64,000 bases of DNA from Chersky-840 sp035604715. Lineage in GTDB: Bacteria > Actinomycetota > Acidimicrobiia > Acidimicrobiales > UBA8190. The notes under the pieces are model-generated. The model was not told where the DNA came from. It made no database searches and saw nothing but the letters and a program-made list of their open reading frames with translations. Location: positions 434,001 to 498,000 of the forward strand of contig CAVSWP010000011.1 in NCBI GenBank assembly GCA_963731665.1, given 5' to 3'. The position numbers and the translations under genes were made by a program. This document shows positions 42,027-50,330 of this stretch, in pieces (position 1 is the first letter of the stretch; each line of letters begins with the position of its first letter).

Positions 42027-42854
42027 GTGAGCACAACTCTCCAGGACCTCAAGCCCGTCCCCGTCGAGTTGGGTGGGGTCCGGGGCGGGCCCGACGTCCG
42101 CACCCTGCGCCGAGACGGCTGGTGGCGCAGCCCCGCCGCCACCGTGGCGTTCCTGACCGTCGTCGTGGTCTATGCCACCTGGGCGGTCTTCCAGAACGCC
42201 AACTACTACGTGGGAGCGGCATTTCACCGCGACCTCATCTCGCCGCTGTACTCCCCGTGCATCGTCGCCAGCTGCGTGGCCGGTGCGCGCGGTGGGTTCG
42301 TGCTCTCGTGGTGGCGGATCACCCCGGGCCTGTTGGCGCTCACCATTCCGGGGGGGTTCCGGGTGACCTGCTACTACTATCGCAAGGCCTACTACCGGAG
42401 CTTCTGGCAGTCACCCCCGGGATGCGCGGTGGCCGACGGCCACGCCCGCTACACCGGCGAGACTCGCTTCCCGCTCCTCCTACAGAACCTCCACCGGTAC
42501 TTCTTCGTGCTGGCGCTGGTGTTCAACGTGATCCTGACCATCGACGCCGTCATGGCCTTCCGCCTGCCCGGTGAGGGCGGGATCGGCGTCAGCGTCGGCA
42601 CCCTGGTCCTGGTGGCCAACGCCACCTTGTTGTGGCTGTACTCGGCGTCGTGCCACGCCTGCCGCCATCTGTGCGGGGGTCAGGTGAACCAGTTCTCGAA
42701 ACATCCCCTCCGCTACCGGCTGTGGAAGTGGGTGACCCCGCTCAACGCCCGCCACATGCAGATCGCCTGGGCCAGCCTGGCCATGGTGGCGTTGGCGGAC
42801 CTCTACGTGCGCCTGGTGGCGAGCGGCGTGTTCTCCGACCCGAAGATCTTCTGA
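42027..42854 (+). CDS. Succinate dehydrogenase membrane anchor, Sdh2-type (Rv0249c-like)
   Basis: A 275-residue protein from a GTG behind AGGAGGAGG. About five membrane helices, including ATVAFLTVVVVYATWAVFQN, FFVLALVFNVILTIDAVMAF and MQIAWASLAMVALADLYVR, with histidines (NLHRYFF, SCHACRHLC) that could ligate haem. Length, topology and position directly before the flavoprotein match the single large anchor of mycobacterial Sdh2. It holds the soluble SdhAB at the membrane and passes electrons to quinone. It is divergent from the chelatase-type ATPase, with about 260 bp of promoter DNA between them. Confidence 0.87.
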   Translation: MSTTLQDLKPVPVELGGVRGGPDVRTLRRDGWWRSPAATVAFLTVVVVYATWAVFQNANYYVGAAFHRDLISPLYSPCIVASCVAGARGGFVLSWWRITPGLLALTIPGGFRVTCYYYRKAYYRSFWQSPPGCAVADGHARYTGETRFPLLLQNLHRYFFVLALVFNVILTIDAVMAFRLPGEGGIGVSVGTLVLVANATLLWLYSASCHACRHLCGGQVNQFSKHPLRYRLWKWVTPLNARHMQIAWASLAMVALADLYVRLVASGVFSDPKIF

Positions 42855-42877
42855 GCCCGACGCCGAGGACGCCCCCC

Positions 42878-44692
42878 GTGCCCGACCCTCAGGACCTCGA
42901 GAGCCACGACTACGACGTCATCGTCATCGGCGCCGGCGGGGCCGGGCTCCGGGCCGCCATCGAGGCCCGCGAGCTCGGGCAGCGCACGGCCCTGGTGTGC
43001 AAGTCCCTTCTGGGCAAGGCCCACACCGTCATGGCCGAGGGGGGCGCGGCGGCGGCCATGGGCAACGTGTGGCCCGAGGACAACTGGAAGGTGCATTTCC
43101 GCGACACCATGCGGGGCGGCAAGATGCTGAACAACTGGCGCATGGCCCAGGTCCACGCCCTGGAGGCGCCCGACCGCATCTACGAGCTCGAGCGCTGGGG
43201 GGCGCTCTTCGACCGCACCAAGGACGGCCGCATCCTCCAGCGCGACTTCGGCGGGCACCGCTATGCCCGGCTCGCCCACGTGGGCGACCGCACCGGGCTG
43301 GAGATGATCCGGACTCTGCAGCAGCGGGCCGTGACGCTCGACATCGACGTGTTCATGGAGTGCAAGATCCTCCGACTGCTCACGGACGCCGACGGGGTGG
43401 TGAGCGCCGCCGTCGGCTACTGGCGCCCCACCGGCGACATGGTGACCTTCAGCGCCAAGGCGTTCGTGCTCGCCACCGGGAGCATCGGAAAGTCGTGGCT
43501 CTACACGTCGAACTCCTGGGAGTCCACCGGTGACGGGCACGCCATGGCGGCGTGGGTCGGCGCCGATCTGATCGACATGGAGTTCGTGCAGTTCCACCCG
43601 ACGGGGATGGTGTGGCCCCTGTCGGTGCGCGGCATCCTAGTGACAGAGGGAGTGCGCGGTGACGGTGGCGTGCTGCGCAACAGCGAAGGCCGTCGCTTCA
43701 TGTTCGACTACATCCCCCCGATGTTCGCGGCCGAGACTGCCGACACCGAAGAGGAGGGGGACCGTTGGTACGACGACCACATCAACAATCGCCGGCCGCC
43801 CGAGCTCCTGCCGCGTGACGAGGTGGCCCGGTCGATCAACACCGAGGTCAAAGCGGGCCGCGGCGGGCCGCACGGCGGCGTCTTCCTCGACATCGCCACC
43901 CGCCGTAGCGCCGAGGAGATCCGCCGGCGCCTGCCTTCGATGTACCACCAGTTCAAAGAGCTGGCCGGCGTGGACATCACCGTCCAGCCCATGGAGGTCG
44001 GCCCCACGTGCCACTACATGATGGGGGGCGTGCGCGTCGACGCCGAGACCGAGCAGTCGACGGTGCCCGGGCTTTACGCGGCGGGGGAGGTGGCCGGGGG
44101 CATGCACGGGGCCAACCGGCTCGGAGGCAATTCGCTCTCGGACCTCCTCGTGTTCGGGCGCCGGGCCGGGATGGCCGCCGCCCACTTCGCGCAGGGACGC
44201 GCCACGCCGGCGGCCCCGGAGCAGTCCGAGGTGGCCGCCGTGGTGGCCGAGGCCGAGGCGCCTCTCGGTCGCGACGGGGGGGAGAGCCCCTATGACGTGC
44301 ACCACAGCCTCCAACAGACGATGCAGGAGCTGGTCGGGATCATCCGGACCCAGTCCGAGCTCGTCCGGGCCCTCGCGGAGCTCGACGTGCTGGAGGCGCG
44401 CACCGAGAAGCTGTCGGTGGCCGGGGGGCGCGCCTACAACCCGGGATGGAACCTGGCCACCGACCTGCCCGCCATGCTCACCACCTCGCGGCTGGTGACC
44501 AAGGGGGCCCTGGAACGGCGCGAGAGCCGGGGTGGGCACACCCGGGAGGACTACCCCGGGCCCGATCCCGAGTTCGGCCGGGTCAACCTGGTCCAGCGCA
44601 TCGACGCCGGCGGGCACTACAGCCTCGAGCCCGAGCCGCTGCTGGAGATGCCGGCCGAGCTCAAGGAGCTCTTCGAGGAGGAGCCGCACTGA
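42878..44692 (+). CDS. sdhA: Succinate dehydrogenase / fumarate reductase flavoprotein subunit
   Basis: A 604-residue flavoprotein from a GTG at 42878. FAD-binding dinucleotide motif DVIVIGAGGAGLRAAIEA, the FAD-linking His in KAHTVMAEGG, and active-site segments HPTGMVWPLSVRGILVTEG and NEGRRF-like NSEGRRFMF. The capping-domain and C-terminal Arg are in GLYAAGEVAGGMHGANRLGG. The open frame extends to 42632, but that part overlaps the anchor gene. It oxidises succinate to fumarate in the TCA cycle. Its stop and the sdhB start share one base (TGATG), giving tight coupling. Confidence 0.95.
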   Translation: MPDPQDLESHDYDVIVIGAGGAGLRAAIEARELGQRTALVCKSLLGKAHTVMAEGGAAAAMGNVWPEDNWKVHFRDTMRGGKMLNNWRMAQVHALEAPDRIYELERWGALFDRTKDGRILQRDFGGHRYARLAHVGDRTGLEMIRTLQQRAVTLDIDVFMECKILRLLTDADGVVSAAVGYWRPTGDMVTFSAKAFVLATGSIGKSWLYTSNSWESTGDGHAMAAWVGADLIDMEFVQFHPTGMVWPLSVRGILVTEGVRGDGGVLRNSEGRRFMFDYIPPMFAAETADTEEEGDRWYDDHINNRRPPELLPRDEVARSINTEVKAGRGGPHGGVFLDIATRRSAEEIRRRLPSMYHQFKELAGVDITVQPMEVGPTCHYMMGGVRVDAETEQSTVPGLYAAGEVAGGMHGANRLGGNSLSDLLVFGRRAGMAAAHFAQGRATPAAPEQSEVAAVVAEAEAPLGRDGGESPYDVHHSLQQTMQELVGIIRTQSELVRALAELDVLEARTEKLSVAGGRAYNPGWNLATDLPAMLTTSRLVTKGALERRESRGGHTREDYPGPDPEFGRVNLVQRIDAGGHYSLEPEPLLEMPAELKELFEEEPH

Positions 44693-45534
44693 TGGCCGAC
44701 GTCACCATGCGCATCTGGCGGGGCGACGGGGACGGTGGCCGGTTCGCCGAGTACGTCATGCCCGCAGTGGAGGGTGAGGTCGTCCTCGACGTGGTGCATC
44801 GCGTCCAGGCCGGGCCGGCGCCGGACCTGGCGTGCCGGTGGAACTGCAAGGCGGGCAGGTGCGGCTCGTGCTCCGCCGAGATCAACGGGCTTCCCAAGCT
44901 GATGTGCATGACGCGCATGGACACCCTGCCCGAAGGCGAGCCCGTCGTGGTGGCGCCCATGCGCACGTTTCCCATCATCCGCGACCTCGTCACCGACGTG
45001 TCGTTCAACTACACCATGGCCCGCCAGGTGCCTCCCTTGAAGCCCCGGGAGCCCGAAGCCGATGGCACCTACCGCATGATGCAGATCGACATCGAGCGGG
45101 GCCAGGAATTCCGCAAGTGCATCGAATGCTTCATGTGCCAGGACGTGTGCCACGTCATCCGGGACCACGAGGACAACAAGGCCTCCTACGCCGGGCCGCG
45201 CCTGTTCATCCGCTTCATGGAGCTCGAGTCCCATCCCCTGGACACCGACGACCGTCGTGAGCTGCTGCGCCAACGCATGGGGCTCGGCATGTGCAACATC
45301 ACCAAGTGCTGCACCGAGGTGTGCCCCGAGCACATCAAGATCACCGACAACGCCATCATCCCCCTCAAAGAGCGCGTGGTCGACGCCTCCTATGACCCGG
45401 TGGCCTGGCTGGGCCGCAAGATCCTCAAGCGCACCAAACAATCGGCGCTCGACGCCGCCCTCGAGGCCCCCGGACAACGAGCCCCCACGCGCCAGGAACA
45501 GCTGGCCCGCCCGGCCGGCGCCGGCCAGGCCTGA
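44692..45534 (+). CDS. sdhB: Succinate dehydrogenase iron-sulfur subunit
   Basis: A 280-residue protein. The 2Fe-2S domain has CRWNCKAGRCGSCSAEING and a downstream Cys in LMCMTRM. The 3Fe/4Fe domain has CIECFMCQDVCHVIR and CNITKCCTEVCPEHIKIT. It passes electrons from SdhA FAD to the membrane anchor. The ATG overlaps the sdhA stop by one base. The last 35 residues (Ala/Pro/Arg-rich) are an unconserved tail. Confidence 0.95.
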   Translation: MADVTMRIWRGDGDGGRFAEYVMPAVEGEVVLDVVHRVQAGPAPDLACRWNCKAGRCGSCSAEINGLPKLMCMTRMDTLPEGEPVVVAPMRTFPIIRDLVTDVSFNYTMARQVPPLKPREPEADGTYRMMQIDIERGQEFRKCIECFMCQDVCHVIRDHEDNKASYAGPRLFIRFMELESHPLDTDDRRELLRQRMGLGMCNITKCCTEVCPEHIKITDNAIIPLKERVVDASYDPVAWLGRKILKRTKQSALDAALEAPGQRAPTRQEQLARPAGAGQA

Positions 45535-45559
45535 GCACCCCACCGCGCCCGCCCCGCTC

Positions 45560-45967
45560 GTGACCAGGTTCTTGAGCACGCAGTGGGTCGAGGGCTTCAA
45601 CCGGGCCGTCGCCGACGTCGAGTCGGCCTCGCCGGGCCCGGGCTCCGGACTGGCCGTGCGCGGCGGCCGTTTCAGCATGTCCCAGGTCGTCACCGGAGGC
45701 CCCGAGGGCGAGGTGCGCACCACCCTCCGGGTCGAGGACGGACGGGTAACGCTGCGCGCCGGAGACGGCGCCGAAGCCGACGTGACCATCCGCCTGAGCT
45801 GGGCCGATGCCGTGGCCATGGCGGCGGGGGCCCTCGCCCCGGGAGAGGCCATCGCGGCGGGACGGGTGCGGGTCCGGGGCGATCTGTCGGTCCTGGCCGA
45901 GGCCCAGGCGGTGCTCGGGGCGGTGCAGACCCAGCTCCAGGATCTGCGCGACAGCACTGAGTACTAG
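45560..45967 (+). CDS. SCP2 sterol-carrier-domain protein
   Basis: A 135-residue protein from a GTG at 45560. RFLSTQWVEGFNRAVADVE opens it, and the SCP2-type beta sheet and helix follow (RVEDGRVTLRAGDGAEADVT, RLSWADAVAMAAGALAPGEA, GRVRVRGDLSVLAEAQAVLG). SCP2 domains bind lipids, sterols or acyl-CoA in a hydrophobic tunnel. It is 25 bp downstream of sdhB on the same strand. A role linking lipid handling to respiration is only a guess. Longer frames upstream overlap sdhB and are not coding. Confidence 0.82.
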   Translation: MTRFLSTQWVEGFNRAVADVESASPGPGSGLAVRGGRFSMSQVVTGGPEGEVRTTLRVEDGRVTLRAGDGAEADVTIRLSWADAVAMAAGALAPGEAIAAGRVRVRGDLSVLAEAQAVLGAVQTQLQDLRDSTEY

Positions 45968-46036
45968 GACCCCCCGGGGGCTACAGTCGGAAGGGAGTGA
46001 GACGGCGCCCGAGAGGGTGTCGTGAGGGGAGGTTCC

Positions 46037-46270
46037 ATGACCGTGCCCGGCGTGCTGGACGACCAGGCCCTTCGTCGCTACCGCGAATTGCTCGATGCCG
46101 AGGATGCCGCTTTCGACGAGCTGGAGCATGCCTACGAGGAGGGCGATCGGGCCCACTTCGAGGCCGACCTCTCGGCCTGGCGTGAGTCCCTGGCACGGAA
46201 GCTGGCCTTCCTCCAGCGCATGGGCATCGACATCCCCCAGCCGACCATCCGGCAACCCGCCATCGCCTGA
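46037..46270 (+). CDS. Small hypothetical helical protein
   Basis: A 77-residue protein starting MTVPGVLDDQALRRYREL, with GGGGAGG four bases upstream. It is charged and predicted to be helical throughout (DAAFDELEHAYEEGDRAHFE, LSAWRESLARKLAFLQRM), ending GIDIPQPTIRQPAIA. No membrane or metal motif is seen. It is the last gene of the plus-strand sdh group and converges on mdh. Conserved small proteins like this occur near sdh in related genomes, but I cannot name a family. Confidence 0.6.
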   Translation: MTVPGVLDDQALRRYRELLDAEDAAFDELEHAYEEGDRAHFEADLSAWRESLARKLAFLQRMGIDIPQPTIRQPAIA

Positions 46271-46313
46271 CGGCGTCGGCCCCGCCGCGCCGGGCGGGAC
46301 CGTGAACGGGTGT

Positions 46314-47306
46314 TCAGCCCAGCAGGTCGCGCACCGCGGCGCGCTCGGACTCGAGCTCCTCGGTCGTCACCCGGATGCGGTCGTGGGCGAAGGCGCTGTG
46401 TTCGAGGCCTTCCACCACGCGCCACGCCGCCCCGTCGGAGCTGACCGGGAACCCGAAGACGAGCCCCTCGGGGGCCCCGTACTCACCGTGTGACACCACC
46501 GCCAGCGACACGCACTGGCCCGCGGGCGTGGGTGTCACGATGCTGCGCACCGAGTCGACCACGGCGTTGGCCGCCGACGCCGCCGAAGACGCCCCGCGCG
46601 CCTCGATGATCTGCGCGCCGCGCTGCTGGACGGTGGTGATGAATTCGCCTTGGAGCCACTCGTCGTCGTCGATGGCCGCCGACGCCGGCTCGGAGCCGAT
46701 GCGGGCGTTCTCGAAGTCGGGGAATTGCGTGGAGGAGTGGTTCCCCCAGATGGCCATGGACGTGACCGACGTCACCGGCACTCCGGCCTTTCGTGCCAGG
46801 AGGCTCTGCGCCCTGTTCTGGTCGAGTCGGGTCATGGCGAAGAACCGGTCGTCGGGCACCTCGGGAGCGTGCGCCCGGGCGATGAGGCAATTGGTGTTGC
46901 AGGGGTTGCCGACCACCACCACCCGCACGTCAGCGGCCGCGTGGGCGGCGATGGCCTCGCCCTGGGGACCGAAGATGCCACCGTTGATGGTGAGCAGGTC
47001 GTTTCGCTCCATGCCGGCCTTGCGGGGGATCGATCCCACCAGCAGCGCCCACGACGTCCCGTCGAACGCGGTCTTGGCGTCCGAGGTGGGCTCGACGCCG
47101 GCCAACAGGGGGAAGGCGCAGTCGTCGAGCTCCATCACCACGCCCTGGAGCGCGCCCATGGCCGGCTCGATCTCGAGCAGGCGCAGCACGACGGGCTGGT
47201 CGGGGCCGAGCATCTCCCCCGAGGCGATCCGGAACAACAACGAGTAACCGATCTGCCCGGCGGCGCCGGTGACCGTGACGTGGACGGGGGTCTTCGTTGC
47301 AGACAT
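46314..47306 (-). CDS. mdh: Malate dehydrogenase
   Basis: A 330-residue NAD-dependent enzyme: VTVTGAAGQIGYSLLFRIAS (nucleotide site), MELDDCAFPLL, VGSIPRKAGMERNDLLTING (substrate Arg loop), VGNPCNTNCLIA, MTRLDQNRAQS (catalytic Asp), and the catalytic His in AIWGNHSSTQFPDF. This is the type related to cytosolic/chloroplast MDH (about 330 residues), typical of actinobacteria. It oxidises malate to oxaloacetate. It is the last gene of the long minus-strand metabolic run, 21 bp after icd. Confidence 0.96.
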   Translation of the reverse strand: MSATKTPVHVTVTGAAGQIGYSLLFRIASGEMLGPDQPVVLRLLEIEPAMGALQGVVMELDDCAFPLLAGVEPTSDAKTAFDGTSWALLVGSIPRKAGMERNDLLTINGGIFGPQGEAIAAHAAADVRVVVVGNPCNTNCLIARAHAPEVPDDRFFAMTRLDQNRAQSLLARKAGVPVTSVTSMAIWGNHSSTQFPDFENARIGSEPASAAIDDDEWLQGEFITTVQQRGAQIIEARGASSAASAANAVVDSVRSIVTPTPAGQCVSLAVVSHGEYGAPEGLVFGFPVSSDGAAWRVVEGLEHSAFAHDRIRVTTEELESERAAVRDLLG

Positions 47307-47327
47307 GGGAGTGGAGGTTACCGGGCG

Positions 47328-48524
47328 TCAGAGGCGCTGGACGATGGCGGCCGCGAACTCCGAGCACTTCACCTCGGTGGCACCGTCCATCAGCCGGGCG
47401 AAGTCGTAGGTGACGATCTTCTCGGCGATGGTGGCCTCCAGGGCGCGCACGATGTCGGTGGCCGCCTCGGACCACCCGAGGTGCTCGAACATGAGCACAC
47501 CCGACAGGATGAGCGAACCGGGATTGACCTTGTCCTGGCCGGCGTACTTGGGGGCCGTGCCATGGGTCGCCTCGAAGACACCGTGTCCGGTGACGTAGTT
47601 GATGTTCCCTCCTGGCGCGATGCCGATCCCGCCTACCTGGGCGGCCAGCGCGTCGGAGAGATAGTCACCGTTGAGGTTGGTGGTGGCGATGACGTCAAAG
47701 TCCTCGGGACGGGTGAGCACCTGCTGCAAGGTGATGTCGGCGATGGTGTCCTTGACGAGCAGCTTGTCTCCGGGGTTCCCGCCGCAGTCGTCCCAGCCCA
47801 CCGCCACGTCCGAGAACTCCTCGCGGACGAGCTCGTAACCCCAGTTGCGAAAGGCCCCTTCCGTGAACTTCTGGATGTTGCCCTTGTGCACCAGGGTGAC
47901 GCTCTTGCGCTTCTTGGCCAGCGCGTACTCGATGGCGGCCCGCACCAGGCGCTTGGAGCCGAGCTCGGAGATGGGCTTGATCCCGATGCCCGACTGAGGC
48001 CGGATCTCCCACCCCAATTCGTCACGGAGGAAGGCGGCGAGACGATCGGCCTCGGGGGTGCCGGCTTGGACCTCGAGCCCGGCGTAGACGTCTTCGGTGT
48101 TCTCCCGGAAGATGACCATGTCCACCTTCTCGGGGTGCAGCACCGGCGAGGGGACTCCGGTGAACCAGCGCACCGGGCGCAGGCACACGTAGAGGTCGAG
48201 GATCTGGCGCAGGGCCACGTTGAGGGAGCGGATCCCCCCGCCGACGGGCGTGGTGAGCGGTCCCTTGATGCCGATGAGGTGCTCACGGAAGGCCTCGACC
48301 GTCTTGTCGGGAAGCCAGTCACCGGTCTCCTTGAAGGCCTTCTCCCCGGCCAGGACCTCCTTCCAGGCGACCTTGCGGCCGTGCTTGGCGGCGGCGGCGT
48401 CGAAGACGAGGCGGGACGCCGGCCAGATGTCGACCCCGGTCCCGTCACCCTCGATGAACGGGATGATGGGCTCGTCGGGGACCTGCAGGGTCCCGTCGGG
48501 ACTCATGGTGATGCGCTGGGCCAT
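47328..48524 (-). CDS. icd: NADP-dependent isocitrate dehydrogenase
   Basis: A 398-residue protein of the homodimeric prokaryotic type. PIIPFIEGDGTGVDIWPASR opens the domain. GGGIRSLNVALRQILDLYV carries the Ser whose phosphorylation inactivates the E. coli enzyme, and YAGLEVQAGTPEADRL follows. NGDYLSDALAAQVGGIGIAP and THGTAPKYAGQDKVNPGS bind metal and NADP. It converts isocitrate to 2-oxoglutarate. The ATG at 48522-48524 (MAQRITMSPDG) is chosen; the longer frame to 48647 reads into metF. It lies between metF and mdh. Confidence 0.96.
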   Translation of the reverse strand: MAQRITMSPDGTLQVPDEPIIPFIEGDGTGVDIWPASRLVFDAAAAKHGRKVAWKEVLAGEKAFKETGDWLPDKTVEAFREHLIGIKGPLTTPVGGGIRSLNVALRQILDLYVCLRPVRWFTGVPSPVLHPEKVDMVIFRENTEDVYAGLEVQAGTPEADRLAAFLRDELGWEIRPQSGIGIKPISELGSKRLVRAAIEYALAKKRKSVTLVHKGNIQKFTEGAFRNWGYELVREEFSDVAVGWDDCGGNPGDKLLVKDTIADITLQQVLTRPEDFDVIATTNLNGDYLSDALAAQVGGIGIAPGGNINYVTGHGVFEATHGTAPKYAGQDKVNPGSLILSGVLMFEHLGWSEAATDIVRALEATIAEKIVTYDFARLMDGATEVKCSEFAAAIVQRL

Positions 48525-48535
48525 GAACAGTGAGC

Positions 48536-49402
48536 CTAAGCGTTCGCCGACAACCCCAGCGCGGCGTAGATCTCCCGGGTCGCGCTCGACCGGTTGAGCG
48601 TGTAGAAGTGCAGGCCCGGCGCGCCGGCGGCGAGCAGCTTCTCGCACAGCTCGGTGGCCATGGCCACGCCGGCCTGGCGCACGGACTCGTCGCCGCCCCG
48701 GGCCGACGCCTCCTCGAGGCGGGCCACCGCCCAGTCCGGCAGGGCCGCTCCCATCTGCGCCATGCGGGGCACCGACTTCAGGGAGGTCACCGGCATGATC
48801 CCGGGCAGCACCGGGGTGTCCACGCCCCGGGCCGCCAGGTCCCGCATGAGGCCGACGTACTCCTCGATCTCGAAGAAGAACTGGGTCACGCCGAAATCGG
48901 CCAGGCGGAGCTTGGCGGCCAGCAGGTCCCGGTCGGATTGCATGTCGGGCGACGACGGGTGGCCGGCGGGATGGGCGGCGACGCCGATCGAGAAGCCGCC
49001 GATCTCCCGGGCCAGCCTGACGAGCTCGACGGCGTAGAGCAGCTCGCCGGGCCCCGCGGCGGGCTCGGTGGGAGGGTCACCTCCCAGGGCCATGAGGTTC
49101 TCTACCCCCGCCTTGCGGAACGACACCAGGATCTCGGCCAGCTCCAACCGGGTGTGGGCCACGCACACGAGATGCGCCATGGGGGTCAGGGTGGTGGTGC
49201 GCAGCATGCCGGCCACCAGGTCGTAGGTGCGCTGGCGGGACTCGCGTCCGCCGCGGTAGGTCACCGACACGAACGAGGGCGCCAGGGGCTCGAGGTCGCG
49301 GAGGGTCCGGACCAGCGTGGCCTGCTCCTGGTCGTTCTTGGGGGGGAAGAACTCGAACGAGTAGGTGGCACCGCGTTCGAGGAGCTCGGAGATCAAGGCC
49401 AT
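48536..49402 (-). CDS. metF: Methylenetetrahydrofolate reductase
   Basis: A 288-residue TIM-barrel flavoenzyme: TYSFEFFPPKNDQEQATLVR at the start, SFVSVTYRGG, HLVCVAHTRLELAEIL, LMALGGDPP (FAD and substrate site), and FFFEIEEYVGLMRDLAARG. It reduces 5,10-methylene-THF to 5-methyl-THF for methionine synthesis. It follows folD, which makes the same pool of folates, after 63 bp, so the folate genes form one functional unit. Confidence 0.95.
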   Translation of the reverse strand: MALISELLERGATYSFEFFPPKNDQEQATLVRTLRDLEPLAPSFVSVTYRGGRESRQRTYDLVAGMLRTTTLTPMAHLVCVAHTRLELAEILVSFRKAGVENLMALGGDPPTEPAAGPGELLYAVELVRLAREIGGFSIGVAAHPAGHPSSPDMQSDRDLLAAKLRLADFGVTQFFFEIEEYVGLMRDLAARGVDTPVLPGIMPVTSLKSVPRMAQMGAALPDWAVARLEEASARGGDESVRQAGVAMATELCEKLLAAGAPGLHFYTLNRSSATREIYAALGLSANA

Positions 49403-49465
49403 GACTAGGCAATCCTACTGCCAGGTCACCTCGTTCGTCCCTGGCTGGGCCCCGTGGAGGTCCCC

Positions 49466-50320
49466 CTACACGCTGCGCTCGGCGGCGCGTACCGCATTGC
49501 GCAGCAGCATGGCGCGGGTCATCGGGCCCACCCCGCCGATGCGGGGGGTCATCCATCCCGCCACCTCGGCCACCGACGGGTCCACGTCGGGGAGGAGCTT
49601 GCGACCCTCCCACGAGGCTCCCGCCCCCACCACGGCGGCACCGGGTTTGACCATGTCGGGCGTCACCAGGCCGGGCGAGCCGGCCGCCGCCACCACGATG
49701 TCGGCCTGCCGCAGGTAGTGGGCGAGGTCGGGGACGCCGGTGTGGACCACGGTGACCGCGGCGTTGCACCCGGGGCGCTTGAGCGCCAGCAACAGGGCCA
49801 GGGGTCGGCCGATGGTGATGCCCCGACCGATGATGACCACGTGCCGTCCCTCCACCGGCACGTCGTAGGCGTGGAGGAGCTCGACGATGCCCGCCGGCGT
49901 GCACGGGAGGGGACCGGGCACGCCCATCACCAGGCGTCCCAGGTTCACAGGATGGAGGCCGTCGACGTCCTTGGTGTCGTCCATGGCCAGAAGCGCCTCC
50001 TCCTCGTCGAGCCCCTTGGGCAGGGGGAGCTGGACGAGATAGGCGTGCACGGCCGGGTCGGCGTTGAACCGACGGATCACCGCCAAGAGCTCTTCCTGGC
50101 TGGTCTCGGCGGGAAGCTGCTGGTGGACCGAGACGATCCCCACCTCCTTGCAGTCGGCGTGCTTCAGCGCCACGTAGCGCTCGCTGGCCGGGTCGTCTCC
50201 CACCAGGATGGTGCCCAGTCCGGGGTGCACGCCTTCGGCCACCAGTCGGGCGACACGATCGGCGATCTCCGCCCGCAGGCGTGCCGCCAGTGCCTCACCG
50301 TCGAGGACGCGTGCGCTCAC
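49466..50320 (-). CDS. folD: Bifunctional methylene-THF dehydrogenase / methenyl-THF cyclohydrolase
   Basis: A 284-residue protein from a GTG at 50318-50320 (GAGGA seven bases upstream). Motifs are GTILVGDDPASERYVALKHA, with Tyr and the catalytic Lys region; VQLPLPKGLDEEEALLAMD; DVDGLHPVNLGRL; PCTPAGIVELLHAYDVPVEG; and VVIIGRGITIGRPLALLL (NADP site). It interconverts methylene-, methenyl- and formyl-THF and so supplies 10-formyl-THF to PurN and PurH just upstream. A frame continuing to 51466 is antisense noise from purH. Confidence 0.95.
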   Translation of the reverse strand: MSARVLDGEALAARLRAEIADRVARLVAEGVHPGLGTILVGDDPASERYVALKHADCKEVGIVSVHQQLPAETSQEELLAVIRRFNADPAVHAYLVQLPLPKGLDEEEALLAMDDTKDVDGLHPVNLGRLVMGVPGPLPCTPAGIVELLHAYDVPVEGRHVVIIGRGITIGRPLALLLALKRPGCNAAVTVVHTGVPDLAHYLRQADIVVAAAGSPGLVTPDMVKPGAAVVGAGASWEGRKLLPDVDPSVAEVAGWMTPRIGGVGPMTRAMLLRNAVRAAERSV

Positions 50321-50330
50321 CGACGCGTCC

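Noticed and set aside
44446..44691. Longer N-terminus for SdhB
   Set aside because: That extension overlaps sdhA; the TGATG junction and the family N-terminus fix the start at 44692.
46650..48533. 627-codon plus-strand frame across mdh and icd
   Set aside because: It spans two well-identified enzymes on the other strand.
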